NCBI GenBank assembly: GCA_938003835.1
Contig: CALKXJ010000012.1
Span: 271,793 to 335,792 of the forward strand
Direction of reading: 5' to 3'
From: an uncultured Bryobacteraceae bacterium
GTDB taxonomy: Bacteria; Acidobacteriota; Terriglobia; Bryobacterales; Bryobacteraceae
DNA: 64,000 nucleotides
Part shown: one piece after another, positions 26,123-35,583 of the stretch
How positions within the stretch are numbered: position 1 is the first letter of the stretch
Layout: each line of letters opens with the position of its first letter
Notes under the pieces: generated by a model
Told to the model about the DNA's origin: nothing
What the model saw: only the letters and a program-made list of their open reading frames with translations
Databases searched by the model: none
Position numbers and translations under genes: made by a program

Positions 26123-26977
26123 TCAGCGGACCAGCAGGGATGCCAGCTCCGGGGCCGCCACGCGCCGGCCGACGTAGAACGGCCCGAACAGCGCGTAGAC
26201 GGCGCTGGCCTCGTCGAAGCGCATCTCGTAAATCAGCCTCTTGAAGACGAGCGGGTCGTCGGCGAACAGATCCACGCCCCACTCCCAGTCATCCAGGCCG
26301 ATCGAGCCGGAGATGATCTGCTTGACCTGGTCGGCGTACTTGCGTCCGGCCTCGCCGTGCTCGTGCATCATGCGGCGCCGCTCCCCGATCGAGACCTCGT
26401 ACCAGTTCTTGGACTCGCCCCGCCGCCGGTCCATCGGATAGAAGCAGATGAAGCGGCGCGGGGGGATCTCCGGCCATAGGCGCGGCGCCATGGCGCGCTG
26501 CTGGCGCTCGAGCGTCTCCTCGACCTCCCGGACCCATTCCTCGGAGCCCGGCGTGACGCCGCGGTCGGCCAGAGCGGCGTACAGCCGCACGCTCGACTCA
26601 TACAGGCTCAGCTCGACGACCGAGACAAATGAGCTGACCGGTTCCAGAAAGTCGAACAGCCGCAGGTTGGCCAGCTCGAGCTCGGCGGCGTGAAGTTCGT
26701 CGAAGCTGCGGCGGAAGTGCACGAGCATCAGATCCGCCTTGTGCCCCAGAATCTGATAGAGCGCGCTCTGGCGCTCGCCGGGCGGCTCCAGGGCTCCTAA
26801 CCAGCCGGCCGCTTCGTGTGCGATCTCGCGGCGCATCTCAGCCGCCAGAGCCTTCCACTCGCTCCAGCGCAGGCGCAGCATCTGATGCAGGAGGCTTGCG
26901 CCCTCAAGCGTCAGCGGGACCGCGGGATTGGTCGGAAGCACCTTGGGGGCAGGCATCCCCGCACTTGTCTCTGCCAT
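26123..26977 (-). CDS. hemQ: HemQ-type coproheme decarboxylase (chlorite dismutase family)
   Basis: A 284-residue member of the chlorite dismutase superfamily most like HemQ, which decarboxylates coproheme III to heme b in the coproporphyrin-dependent pathway. The conserved FYPMDRR tyrosine is near residue 179. A histidine cluster MMHEHGEAGR at 203-212 holds the probable axial ligand (H207). The family C-terminal block SIGLDDWEWGVDLFADDP, with KRLIYEMRFDEASA after it, is intact. No hemY or hemH lies nearby. A TACAAT box lies 8 bases before the ATG with no ribosome binding site. Chlorite dismutase activity is unlikely, as the distal arginine context of that subgroup is not evident. Confidence 0.85.
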   Translation of the reverse strand: MAETSAGMPAPKVLPTNPAVPLTLEGASLLHQMLRLRWSEWKALAAEMRREIAHEAAGWLGALEPPGERQSALYQILGHKADLMLVHFRRSFDELHAAELELANLRLFDFLEPVSSFVSVVELSLYESSVRLYAALADRGVTPGSEEWVREVEETLERQQRAMAPRLWPEIPPRRFICFYPMDRRRGESKNWYEVSIGERRRMMHEHGEAGRKYADQVKQIISGSIGLDDWEWGVDLFADDPLVFKRLIYEMRFDEASAVYALFGPFYVGRRVAAPELASLLVR

Positions 26978-26985
26978 TAAGACTC

Positions 26986-26991
26986 ATTGTA
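26986..26991 (-). promoter_or_regulatory. -10 box TACAAT near hemQ start
   Basis: TACAAT on the minus strand is 8 bases upstream of the hemQ ATG (26977). There is no Shine-Dalgarno in the gap, and the hexamer context CTACAAT recurs before several other genes in this window. Confidence 0.4.
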
Positions 26992-27022
26992 GCCCGCCCT
27001 CGCCCGCCGGCCCCGCTCGGCA

Positions 27023-27805
27023 CTATCGCAGGCGCCATTCGCGGCAGTGCACGCGTGCCGCGCTGCCGCGCACGGCGAGCGCGCCGACAAACTCCGGCGC
27101 GGGCTCGAGCGGATACAACCACCAGCGGCCGGACTCGCTGGGGGTGAACGGCGTCTCGAGGATGCGTGCCTCGCGGGCTGCGAGCGACACAGAAAAGCGG
27201 TTCAGGCCGAACGGCAGACCCTCGCCCCAGGCTTTGAGCAGCGCTTCCTTGCGGGTCCAGCAGCGGAAGAAGGCGCGCACCCGCTCCGCTTGCGGTATTG
27301 CCCGCAGCGCCGCGGCTTCCTTGGGGGAGAAGAACCGCCCGGCAATGCCCTCGACGTCAATGTCCTCCCGGACGCGCTCGACGTCCACGCCTACCGGGCG
27401 GCGCCAGGCTACGGCGTAGAGGGCCAGCCCGTGCGAATGGGCTAGGTTGAACTCCAGGCCGGCCCCGGCGTCCTCGAGCGCCGGCTTGCCCTTGGCCGAA
27501 TAGCGAAAGCGCAGCGCCTCCGGAGGCGCTCCCCGATAGGCGGCCAAAATCTGGCGGAGCAGGCCCCGGGCGGCGACGAACCGCTCGCGATCCCGCTCGA
27601 GGACGAACCGCCCGGCGCGCGCGCGTTCTTCGGCGGCGAGAGTTCGCTCGAGGCGGGCCAGCTCCTCCGCGGCCAGATCCAGCGCGGCGCACCAGACGTC
27701 GATGCCCTCTTCGCCGCGGATGGCTTGCTCCGGGCCGGCCGCCGGCCACAGGATTACCGGACGGGCCCGAGTGCCGCCTTTACTCGAGAGCCGTTCCCTG
27801 GCCAC
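27023..27805 (-). CDS. 4'-phosphopantetheinyl transferase, Sfp superfamily
   Basis: A 260-residue enzyme that transfers phosphopantetheine from CoA to a carrier-protein serine. The two diagnostic motifs are present: VGVDVERVRE (magnesium-binding Asp) near residue 134 and CWTRKEALLKAWGEGL near 183. Length and N-terminal RYSAKGKPAL segment fit the Sfp/Gsp class. The start is a GTG at 27805 overlapping the upstream small gene by 26 bases. No polyketide or peptide synthetase lies in the window; it may serve fatty-acid ACP or a distant cluster. It is read just upstream of hemQ. Confidence 0.88.
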   Translation of the reverse strand: MARERLSSKGGTRARPVILWPAAGPEQAIRGEEGIDVWCAALDLAAEELARLERTLAAEERARAGRFVLERDRERFVAARGLLRQILAAYRGAPPEALRFRYSAKGKPALEDAGAGLEFNLAHSHGLALYAVAWRRPVGVDVERVREDIDVEGIAGRFFSPKEAAALRAIPQAERVRAFFRCWTRKEALLKAWGEGLPFGLNRFSVSLAAREARILETPFTPSESGRWWLYPLEPAPEFVGALAVRGSAARVHCREWRLR

Positions 27806-28085
27806 GCTCCGTCGCCGCGGAAGCCCGCTCCTCGAGAAGAAGCCGGCGGAGCAACCGCAGGTCGTTCAGGATGCGCCGGCTGCGTTTGATGTGAAACTCC
27901 AGCCGGCTCAGGTTGTGGGCCACCAGGCGCAGGGCCTGTTCGCGGCGTTCGGCCCGGTTGCGCACGGCGCGCTCGATGTCGGCATCGACCTCCTGGCGGA
28001 CCTCTCCGATGGTCTCGAGCAGCAGTTCGATGTATTGATGGGTGTCCTCGATGCTATCGAAGGGCGTCTCCGGCCGGTAGGACAT
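27780..28085 (-). CDS. Small coiled-coil protein, unknown function
   Basis: A 101-residue highly charged protein. Almost all of it after residue 15 is predicted helix with a coiled-coil pattern (EVRQEVDADIERAVRNRAE and HIKRSRRILNDLRLL). There is no signal peptide or membrane span. A perfect TATAAT (28110-28115) lies 24 bases before the ATG. It is upstream of and overlaps the phosphopantetheinyl transferase gene, so it may share its transcript. Confidence 0.65.
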   Translation of the reverse strand: MSYRPETPFDSIEDTHQYIELLLETIGEVRQEVDADIERAVRNRAERREQALRLVAHNLSRLEFHIKRSRRILNDLRLLRRLLLEERASAATERGQGTALE

Positions 28086-28109
28086 AGGCGCCGTAGTGCG
28101 GCTGATGCG

Positions 28110-28115
28110 ATTATA
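28110..28115 (-). promoter_or_regulatory. -10 box TATAAT for the 27.8-28.1 kb gene
   Basis: A perfect TATAAT on the minus strand 24 bases before the ATG at 28085, predicting a leader of about 17 bases. The -35 position (GTTCCA at 17 bases) matches poorly. Confidence 0.4.
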
Positions 28116-28180
28116 GCCGTTTTTCGCCCGAGTGGAACTTCGGCTTGGGTTCCTCTAGGATAGCGAGGCGGAGACCTGTT

Positions 28181-29761
28181 TTGAGAATCTCGCGCTCGCT
28201 GGCGATTCCCCCGTTCGCGCTGGCGCTCCTGCTGGCGCAGTTCCGCGAATCGGGCCTCGAGGAGCTCTCCGCGCGCCTGGAGCTGGCCACGCGCCCCGAA
28301 ATGCCCGTGCGCGTCTACCTGTTCAAGGACGGCCGGCCCTTCCGGCTGAGCCCGGTCCAGGCGCTGCTTCCGCTGCGCGTCGACACCTTCTATCGCGAGC
28401 GAATCTGGTACGCCGGTGCCGCCCCGGAGACCCTGGAGGTCACCTGCCGCGACTTCTCCCACTTCATTCTCCTTGCCGGGCGCGGCACGTTCCACCTGCC
28501 GGCCGGCCAGTACCGGCTGGAGGCCTTTCGCGGACTGTTCTATGTGCCGGCGACGGCGGAGTTCGAACTCAAGGCCGGCGAGAGCCGCCGCGTCGAACTC
28601 GCGATGGAGAACTGGGCGGGCGAGGAGGCCGACCGGTGGCTGGCCGGTGACGACCACATCCACCTCACGCGCGCCCCGGCCGATGACAACGTCCTGCTCG
28701 GCTGGCTCGAGGCGGAGGATCTCGAGGTGGCGAACTTCCTCCAGCTCCAGCGGCAGATGGACGCCGCCGTGCAGTACGCCTTCGGCGAAGAGGGCCAGGC
28801 ACGGCGCGGGCGGTACGTCATCCGGCCGGGCCACGAATCGCGGAGCGAGTTTTACGGCCACGTCAACATCCTCGGCCCGCGCCGGCTCATCCGCCCGCTG
28901 AGCGTCGGCTCGATGTACGCCAATTCGCCCGAAGCCTGGCCGCAGCCGGCCGTGCTGTTCGCCGAGGCCCGCAAGCTCGGCGCCACGGTCGGCTACGCGC
29001 ACCTGGACGGCGGCATGAAGCATTCGACGCTGCTCATGGATCTGGCGCTCGGCACGATCGACTTTATCGAGGTCTTCCAGTTCGGCGTGCTGAAGACCGA
29101 GCCCTGGTACGAGCTGCTGAACGCCGGCTTCCGCGTCACCGGCATCGCCGGCTCGGATTTCCCGGTGGGGCTCAACCGGCCCGAGGAGTGGCCTCGGCTG
29201 GTGCCCTTGCTCGGGCCGGAGCGGACGCTCGTGCGCTCGCGCGGCGGCTCGCCTTACCAGGACTGGGCCGAAGGCGTGCGCCGTGGCGAGGCCATGGTCA
29301 CGAACGGGCCGCTGGTGCTCCTCGAGGCGGACCCTGCGCGCTCCGCCGTCAAGGCCGTGGCGCGCTACTGGCGGCCGCTCGAGGCGCTCGAGATCGTCCG
29401 CAACGGCGAGGTCGTAGCCAGGGCCGAAGGCGACGCCAAGCGAACGGCGCTCGAGCTTGCCGCCAGCGTCGACTGCCCGGAAAGCTGCTGGGTGGCGGCC
29501 CGGGCGCGGGCGACGCACCAGGCCGGGGAGCCGGAGCTTCAGGGGCATACGCACGTGGTCTGGTGGCTGCGCGACGGGCGCGAGGTGAATGCGGGCGGGG
29601 CCCGCGAGCGCCTGGCGGCGCGCTGGGCCGCCGAGATCGAGTATTATCGCTCTGCCGGCCTGCGCTTCCCCGACGAGACGAAGCGGCGCGAGTTCTTCGA
29701 GGCGGCCGAGCGGGCCCTGGCCCGGCTGCGCGAGCCCGTCTGGAGGCGGCATGCCGATTGA
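28181..29761 (+). CDS. CehA/McbA family PHP-type metallohydrolase, secreted
   Basis: A 526-residue exported phosphoesterase-like enzyme of the CehA/McbA family. I place the start at a TTG (28181), because GGAG lies seven bases upstream and a signal peptide (LRISRSLAIPPFALALLL) follows directly. An N-terminal beta domain (about 20-155) precedes the PHP core. Putative metal residues are in GDDHIHL (HxH) near residue 163, the later HLDGG, and GSDFPVG. CehA and McbA hydrolyse carbaryl, but most family members have unknown substrates. The 3-prime end overlaps the GNAT gene by 11 bases. Confidence 0.82.
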   Translation: MRISRSLAIPPFALALLLAQFRESGLEELSARLELATRPEMPVRVYLFKDGRPFRLSPVQALLPLRVDTFYRERIWYAGAAPETLEVTCRDFSHFILLAGRGTFHLPAGQYRLEAFRGLFYVPATAEFELKAGESRRVELAMENWAGEEADRWLAGDDHIHLTRAPADDNVLLGWLEAEDLEVANFLQLQRQMDAAVQYAFGEEGQARRGRYVIRPGHESRSEFYGHVNILGPRRLIRPLSVGSMYANSPEAWPQPAVLFAEARKLGATVGYAHLDGGMKHSTLLMDLALGTIDFIEVFQFGVLKTEPWYELLNAGFRVTGIAGSDFPVGLNRPEEWPRLVPLLGPERTLVRSRGGSPYQDWAEGVRRGEAMVTNGPLVLLEADPARSAVKAVARYWRPLEALEIVRNGEVVARAEGDAKRTALELAASVDCPESCWVAARARATHQAGEPELQGHTHVVWWLRDGREVNAGGARERLAARWAAEIEYYRSAGLRFPDETKRREFFEAAERALARLREPVWRRHAD

Positions 29762-30566
29762 GCAGCCGCGGGCGGCTTTGCTGGACTATCAAATCGTCGA
29801 ACGCAACCTGCGGCGCTCGCTCGAGTGCTATGCGCTGGCCACCGGGCGGGGAGAGATCCGGCGCATGCCCGGCGTGCTGATCGCCAGCGCCAACACCTCG
29901 ACGCCCGTCTTCAACTCGGCTGCCCTCACCGGGCCGCCCGTCACCGACCCGGTGGAGCTCGATCGCCGGCTGATGATCGCCAAGGTCTTCTTCGAGGCGC
30001 GCGGCCTCGCCTGGTGTTTCTGGCTGTGCCAGGAGCTGCTCGAGCCGGCCGTACGCGCCCGCGCCCGAGCAGTCTTCGAGCGACGGCGCCTCTATCTCGC
30101 CTCGGAGTGCCCGGGAATGCTGGCCGAGGGCGTTCCTCCATTGGGGCGGCCCCTGCCGCCGCTGGAATGCCGGCGCGTGGCGGGCGCGCGTGAGCGGCGC
30201 GATTTCTCGCTCATCACGGCCGCCAGCTTCCGGCTCCCCCCCGAGGCGACGCGCGAGATCTACGAGCCGGAGCGGATCTGGGAATCCGGCTTTGTCGCCT
30301 GGGTGGGGTATCTGGAGGGCCGGGCGGTGGGGACGGTGGCCACCGTGAGCGTCGAAGACGCCATCGGCCTCTACAGCGTGGCCACGCTGCCCGAGTTTCG
30401 CGGCCGCGGCATTGGCGAGGCCCTGGTCCGCCATGCGGTGGAGCAGGCGCGGGCCGAGACGGGACTTGAGCGGGTTGTCTTGCAGTCCAGCCGCGAGGGC
30501 GAGCCGCTGTACCGGCGCTTAGGCTTTCGCCCAGTAAGCCGTTTTGCTATTTTCCTTTCGGACTGA
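29751..30566 (+). CDS. GNAT family N-acetyltransferase
   Basis: A 271-residue cytoplasmic acetyltransferase. The ATG at 29751 has GGAGG four bases upstream and overlaps the preceding gene; the longer frame is rejected. The C-terminal GNAT fold (about 140-270) has the acetyl-CoA loop PEFRGRGIGEALV and the terminal YRRLGFRPVSR strand. The N-terminal half (1-135) looks like a degenerate second GNAT domain. The acceptor is unknown. The next gene, a SpoU methyltransferase, follows after one base. Confidence 0.85.
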   Translation: MPIEQPRAALLDYQIVERNLRRSLECYALATGRGEIRRMPGVLIASANTSTPVFNSAALTGPPVTDPVELDRRLMIAKVFFEARGLAWCFWLCQELLEPAVRARARAVFERRRLYLASECPGMLAEGVPPLGRPLPPLECRRVAGARERRDFSLITAASFRLPPEATREIYEPERIWESGFVAWVGYLEGRAVGTVATVSVEDAIGLYSVATLPEFRGRGIGEALVRHAVEQARAETGLERVVLQSSREGEPLYRRLGFRPVSRFAIFLSD

Positions 30567-30567
30567 G

Positions 30568-31131
30568 ATGGAGCGGCTTCCCTTCCGGGCGACCGCCGCT
30601 GCGGCGCGCTACGACGGCGTCAAGCCGCTGCCGGTCACTGCGGTGGCGGAAAACTTCCGGAGCCTGTACAACGTGGGCGCGCTGTTTCGCGCCGCCGACG
30701 GCGCCGGCGTCGAGCGGCTGGTGCTGGTGGGCATCACCGGCCGGCCTCCGGACCGCGGCATCGCCAAGACGGCGCTCGGCGCCGAGGAGCACGTGGCCTG
30801 GGAATATGCCGCAGAGGTGGCCGAGCCGCTCGAGCGGCTGCGGGCGCAGGGCTACGAAATCGCCGCCGTCGAGACCGGGCGGCATGCCGTCGATCTGTTC
30901 GACTGGGCGCCCCGCTTCCCGGTGTGTGTGATCTTCGGCAACGAACTTTCGGGCGTGAGCGAGGCGGCGCTCGAGCGCGCCGACGTCCAAGTGGCGATCC
31001 CGATGCTGGGCTTCAAGGATTCGCTCAATGTCGCCACCGCCGCCGGGGTGGTGCTGTACGAGCTGCTGCGGAAACATCGGCGGGCGGTGGAGAAGCGCCC
31101 GCCCCTCAGCGCCCGCGGCCGGCGCCGGTGA
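30568..31131 (+). CDS. TrmH/SpoU family RNA 2'-O-methyltransferase
   Basis: A 187-residue SPOUT-class methyltransferase using SAM to methylate a ribose 2'-hydroxyl of tRNA or rRNA. All three SpoU motifs are visible: NFRSLYNVGALFRAADG near residue 25, VIFGNELSGVS near 120, and the knot-forming IPMLGFKDSLNVATAAG near 143. It lacks the N-terminal L30e-like substrate domain, so it resembles TrmL/TrmH-type minimal enzymes. I use the ATG at 30568, next to the preceding stop; an in-frame TTG at 30544 is the alternative. The 3-prime end overlaps the convergent JAMM gene by 26 bases. Confidence 0.92.
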   Translation: MERLPFRATAAAARYDGVKPLPVTAVAENFRSLYNVGALFRAADGAGVERLVLVGITGRPPDRGIAKTALGAEEHVAWEYAAEVAEPLERLRAQGYEIAAVETGRHAVDLFDWAPRFPVCVIFGNELSGVSEAALERADVQVAIPMLGFKDSLNVATAAGVVLYELLRKHRRAVEKRPPLSARGRRR

Positions 31132-32323
31132 GACGCCGTTCGAGCTCCTGGATCTCCAGGCGAAGCCTTTTGGACCGGGCGATTTCGCGCTCGAGCTCGA
31201 GGCGCAACAGGCCGATTTCGCGCTCCAGGCGGTCCACCTCAGCCGGGTCCTCGGCCGCAGGCGGCGGCCCGGGCGGCTCGCCGAGGAACCGCGTGCTGCC
31301 TTGAACCGGCGGCCCGCTCCGGCGCACCAGCTCCAAGTGAAACGCAACCTCGCCCGTGCGCCGGTAATATGTCAGGCTCCCGTTCCCCAGCTCCTCCGGC
31401 GACAGTTCAATGACGCGGCGCTCGCCGCCGTCTTCGATGGTGAGGGTCGCGCGGGAGGCGTCCCGGAGCAAGGCGGCCGAGCGGTCCCATTCGAGCACCA
31501 GCGCATCGGCCGACGGGCGGACGTCGAGGGCGATCGCGGCAGGCTGCGGCTGGGGGAGCAGGAGTGGTATGGCGACGAATGCTACCGCGCCGAGCAGGAA
31601 GGCCGCCGCCAGCGCAACGAGCAGGCTGCGCCGCATCGCCAGGCGCAGCGCGCCATGCGGGGAAGCCGCTCCCGGCTCGGGGGGCGGGGGCAGAGACGGC
31701 GCCTGCTCGCTTCTTGCCGGCGGCGCAGGGGGTGGCGCCGGGGCGAGCGAGGCCGGATCGAAGCCGACCGGCTGGGGCCGCAAGCCCGGCTCGATCACAA
31801 ACTCCCGGTAAGAGCTCTCGGCGAGAATGGCGCCGTTCGGTTCGCGAAAGAAAAAGCCGGCACGAGCCGGCTCCTTGGGGTGCGGCTTCACCACCAGGGC
31901 CACCTGCCAAGGAGCGGGGAAGAACCGGTTGTAAACATCCAGGTCCGACTTCGTCAGGCAGATACCGTCGCGGGTGTGCGTGTGGAACCAGCCAAGCACC
32001 TCAAGGCCGCCCGGCGCCGGCTCTGATGCCAGGGAGCCGAGCAGTTGCCGGAGGGCCGCCTCGTCGTTGGCGGAGAGTTCGAAGCCGGGGCCGCGGGCGT
32101 GTTCGCAGGAAATCGGGCGCCAGTCGGTGATCGTCAGCTCGTCGCCCTCGCGCGTGCCGAGCAGCACGCCTCCGATCTCGAGACCGCGCCGGGGCACCTT
32201 CTCGAGCCCTTCCCGGGCCGCCCTGCCGATCGAGGCCAGAACCTCGGCAGCCGCGCGAATGCGGATCGGGCGGCCTTCCACGCTCCAGACGAATGTGCCC
32301 TCCGGCGCGGTCTCCTCAGGCAT
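31106..32323 (-). CDS. Membrane-anchored JAMM/MPN domain protein with C-terminal coiled coil
   Basis: A 405-residue protein with an unusual layout. Residues 1-165 form a JAB1/MPN metalloprotease-like domain: E49 in LEIGGVLLG, and H114-x-H116 with T124 and D127 (GWFHTHTRDG). Thr124 replaces the usual serine of HxHx7SxxD. A proline-rich linker (about 195-225) leads to one transmembrane helix (about 229-255). A beta-rich external domain (260-340) and a heptad-like coiled coil (355-400) follow. JAMM domains cleave isopeptide bonds or process sulfur carriers; no ubiquitin-like or ThiS-like gene is nearby. The protein is divergent from two MacB-type permeases, 63 bases away. Confidence 0.8.
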   Translation of the reverse strand: MPEETAPEGTFVWSVEGRPIRIRAAAEVLASIGRAAREGLEKVPRRGLEIGGVLLGTREGDELTITDWRPISCEHARGPGFELSANDEAALRQLLGSLASEPAPGGLEVLGWFHTHTRDGICLTKSDLDVYNRFFPAPWQVALVVKPHPKEPARAGFFFREPNGAILAESSYREFVIEPGLRPQPVGFDPASLAPAPPPAPPARSEQAPSLPPPPEPGAASPHGALRLAMRRSLLVALAAAFLLGAVAFVAIPLLLPQPQPAAIALDVRPSADALVLEWDRSAALLRDASRATLTIEDGGERRVIELSPEELGNGSLTYYRRTGEVAFHLELVRRSGPPVQGSTRFLGEPPGPPPAAEDPAEVDRLEREIGLLRLELEREIARSKRLRLEIQELERRLTGAGRGR

Positions 32324-32386
32324 GGGCGTTTGCTTTCAGTTTCCTACACCGTTCTCGGGATGGCAACATCAGAAGTAGGTAGAGGA

Positions 32387-33637
<1,251 letters not shown>

Positions 33638-33640
33638 ACC

Positions 33641-34891
33641 ATGCGCATCACGCCCGGTGAAAACGTCCGCATGGCGGTCCAGGCCGTCTGGACGCACAAG
33701 TTTCGCTCGGCGCTGACGATCGTCGGCATCGTCATCGGCATCACCACGGTGGTGAGCGTCTCTTCGCTTTTGACCGGGGTGCGCAAGGGCATTTTCACCT
33801 TCTTTGAGGAGTTCGGCCCGGACAACATCTTCATGAACCGCGTCAGCGGCGACCCGAACGCCCCGGGGCGCCTCTCCGAGCGCAAGCGCCGGCCGCTGCG
33901 GCCGGAATACGCCGAGGCGATCAAGCGGCTGGCCCCCTCGGTCGAAGAGACCGCCGTGCAGCTTTACATCCCCTCGATCGTGGGCGACCGCCCGATCACG
34001 GCGCGCGTTCGCGGCTTTGAATCGGCCAACGTGAACCTGGTGGGCCACAGCGTGACGAGCTTCATCATCCAGCCGCGCGAGCTCGCCGAAGGGAGGCTGT
34101 TTACCGCGGCCGAGGCGGCCCGGGGCGACCGGGTGGCGCTGCTCGGCGCGAGCCTCGCCCAGGCGCTGTTTCCCACCGGAAGCGCCGTCGGCCAGACCGT
34201 CATCGTCGACGGCGCCGAGTACCGCATCCTGGGGGTGTTCGCCCCGGCCAAGGGCGGCTTTTTCGGCGAGAACGGGCTGGACTTCCAGATCTCGATCCCG
34301 CTGCGGACCGCGCAACTGCGCTATCCGCAGGCGGACCGTTACATCATCGTGGCCAAGGCGGCGCCGGGGCGGCGCGAGGACGCCTTCGAGGAGGTCCGCA
34401 CGATCACCCGCCGGTTGCGGAACGTACCGCCTGATGCCCCCGATGACTTTTCGCTCACCACGCCGGATCAGATCATCTCCCGGTTGGACAGCATCACGCG
34501 GATGGTCTATCTGGCCACGATCGCGCTCTCGGCCCTGGGTCTGCTCGTGGGCGGCATCGGCGTAATGAACATCATGCTGGTGAGCGTCACCGAGAGGACG
34601 CGCGAAATCGGCATTCGCAAGGCGATGGGCGCCCGGCGGGTGGATATCGTCTTCCAGTTCCTGATGGAGGCGGTCTCGCTCACCGGCGTCGGAGGGCTGC
34701 TGGGAATTGCCGTCGCCCTGCTGGTAACCCTGCTCGTGGGGACGCTCGTGCCCGCGCTGCCCTCGGAGGTGCCGCCCTGGGCATTGGCCTCAGGATTGCT
34801 CGTCTCGGTGGCAGTCGGTCTATTTTTCGGCGTCTGGCCGGCGGTGAAGGCCGCCCGGCTCGACCCGGTGGTGGCGCTCCGCTATGAGTGA
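33641..34891 (+). CDS. MacB-type ABC transporter permease (second of two)
   Basis: A 416-residue permease of the same class and length as the preceding gene. It has an N-terminal helix, a MacB_PCD domain, and a C-terminal FtsX core with TERTREIGIRKAMGARRVDI near residue 315. Both core segments share NIMLVSVTER, so the pair is a tandem duplication that probably forms a heterodimeric exporter. Acidobacterial genomes carry many such paired permeases, some with a fused N-terminal regulatory domain (ADOP type), which is absent here. The ATPase partner must be encoded elsewhere. Confidence 0.88.
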   Translation: MRITPGENVRMAVQAVWTHKFRSALTIVGIVIGITTVVSVSSLLTGVRKGIFTFFEEFGPDNIFMNRVSGDPNAPGRLSERKRRPLRPEYAEAIKRLAPSVEETAVQLYIPSIVGDRPITARVRGFESANVNLVGHSVTSFIIQPRELAEGRLFTAAEAARGDRVALLGASLAQALFPTGSAVGQTVIVDGAEYRILGVFAPAKGGFFGENGLDFQISIPLRTAQLRYPQADRYIIVAKAAPGRREDAFEEVRTITRRLRNVPPDAPDDFSLTTPDQIISRLDSITRMVYLATIALSALGLLVGGIGVMNIMLVSVTERTREIGIRKAMGARRVDIVFQFLMEAVSLTGVGGLLGIAVALLVTLLVGTLVPALPSEVPPWALASGLLVSVAVGLFFGVWPAVKAARLDPVVALRYE

Positions 34892-34906
34892 GCCCACCCC
34901 GCCGGC

Positions 34907-35107
34907 TCAGGCCCTCCCTATGGCCCGGATCAGCCGCGCGGGCAAAGTAACGAGGCTCCAGACAAGATCGAGCACCGCGCCGACGGCGATTCCGATGAGA
35001 CGAAAGGGCAGGAGCAGGAGCCAGATGAGCGGGTAGGCGAGGAGCGCCACGATGGCCAGCGGCCAGCACAGAACCAGCAGAATCAGCCAGAGTAGGAATT
35101 TCACCAC
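34907..35107 (-). CDS. Small hydrophobic membrane protein
   Basis: A 66-residue protein, almost entirely hydrophobic, with two helices (about 3-38 and 40-56) and a basic C-terminus (ARLIRAIGRA). The GTG at 35107 has GAGG nine bases upstream, giving some support that it is translated. I do not recognise a family. It is tail-to-tail with the second MacB permease (15 bases between stops). Confidence 0.55.
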   Translation of the reverse strand: MVKFLLWLILLVLCWPLAIVALLAYPLIWLLLLPFRLIGIAVGAVLDLVWSLVTLPARLIRAIGRA

Positions 35108-35165
35108 GGCGGCTTTCCTCTTTTCCCAATACGCGCGCCGCGCGAAAAACGTTCTTGAATTCGGG

Positions 35166-35570
35166 CTAAGGTTTTTCGGCAGGCCGGAGCTCGAGTTCGG
35201 TCTCCTCCTGGCAGCACTGGCACCTGCCCGGCGTGTAGGTGCGAATGGCGCAGACTTCGCACCAGTAGCTGATGAGCAGGCGCCGGTTGCCCTCGACGAC
35301 GTACATGGACTTCAGATGAATCGGACCGACCTCGAAGCGGTCCGGAGCCTGAAGCCTGCCCAAAACCTCCAGCCGGCGGCCGTGGAGCCGCGGATCGGCC
35401 AGCACGCTCCGGGTGGCCGCGTCTCCTTCGAGCCGGATCAACACTCCGGTCGGGGTCTTGAGCACCGGCCGGCCGCCTTCGACTTCGAGCGTGCCCGCCA
35501 GCGTCTGGGGCAGCTCGGCCCCCGGCGCCGCCGCCGCCGCGAGAAGCAAAAGCATCGTCCTTCGCTGCAT
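35166..35570 (-). CDS. Secreted protein with C-terminal cysteine cluster
   Basis: A 134-residue exported protein with a signal peptide (about 1-18, MQRRTMLLLLAAAAAPGA). A small beta-barrel-like region (20-95, resembling an OB fold) follows. The C-terminus has YWCEVCAIRTYTPGRCQCCQ, a WCxxC plus CxCC pattern that could hold zinc or a metal cluster or form disulfides. I do not recognise the family. It is divergent from mqnA with only 13 bases between start codons, so each promoter must lie within the other gene. Confidence 0.65.
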   Translation of the reverse strand: MQRRTMLLLLAAAAAPGAELPQTLAGTLEVEGGRPVLKTPTGVLIRLEGDAATRSVLADPRLHGRRLEVLGRLQAPDRFEVGPIHLKSMYVVEGNRRLLISYWCEVCAIRTYTPGRCQCCQEETELELRPAEKP

Positions 35571-35583
35571 CTCCCTCGTTTAG

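Noticed and set aside
26123..26977. Chlorite dismutase for perchlorate or chlorite respiration
   Set aside because: The protein has the HemQ features and there are no perchlorate reductase genes nearby, so a coproheme decarboxylase is more likely.
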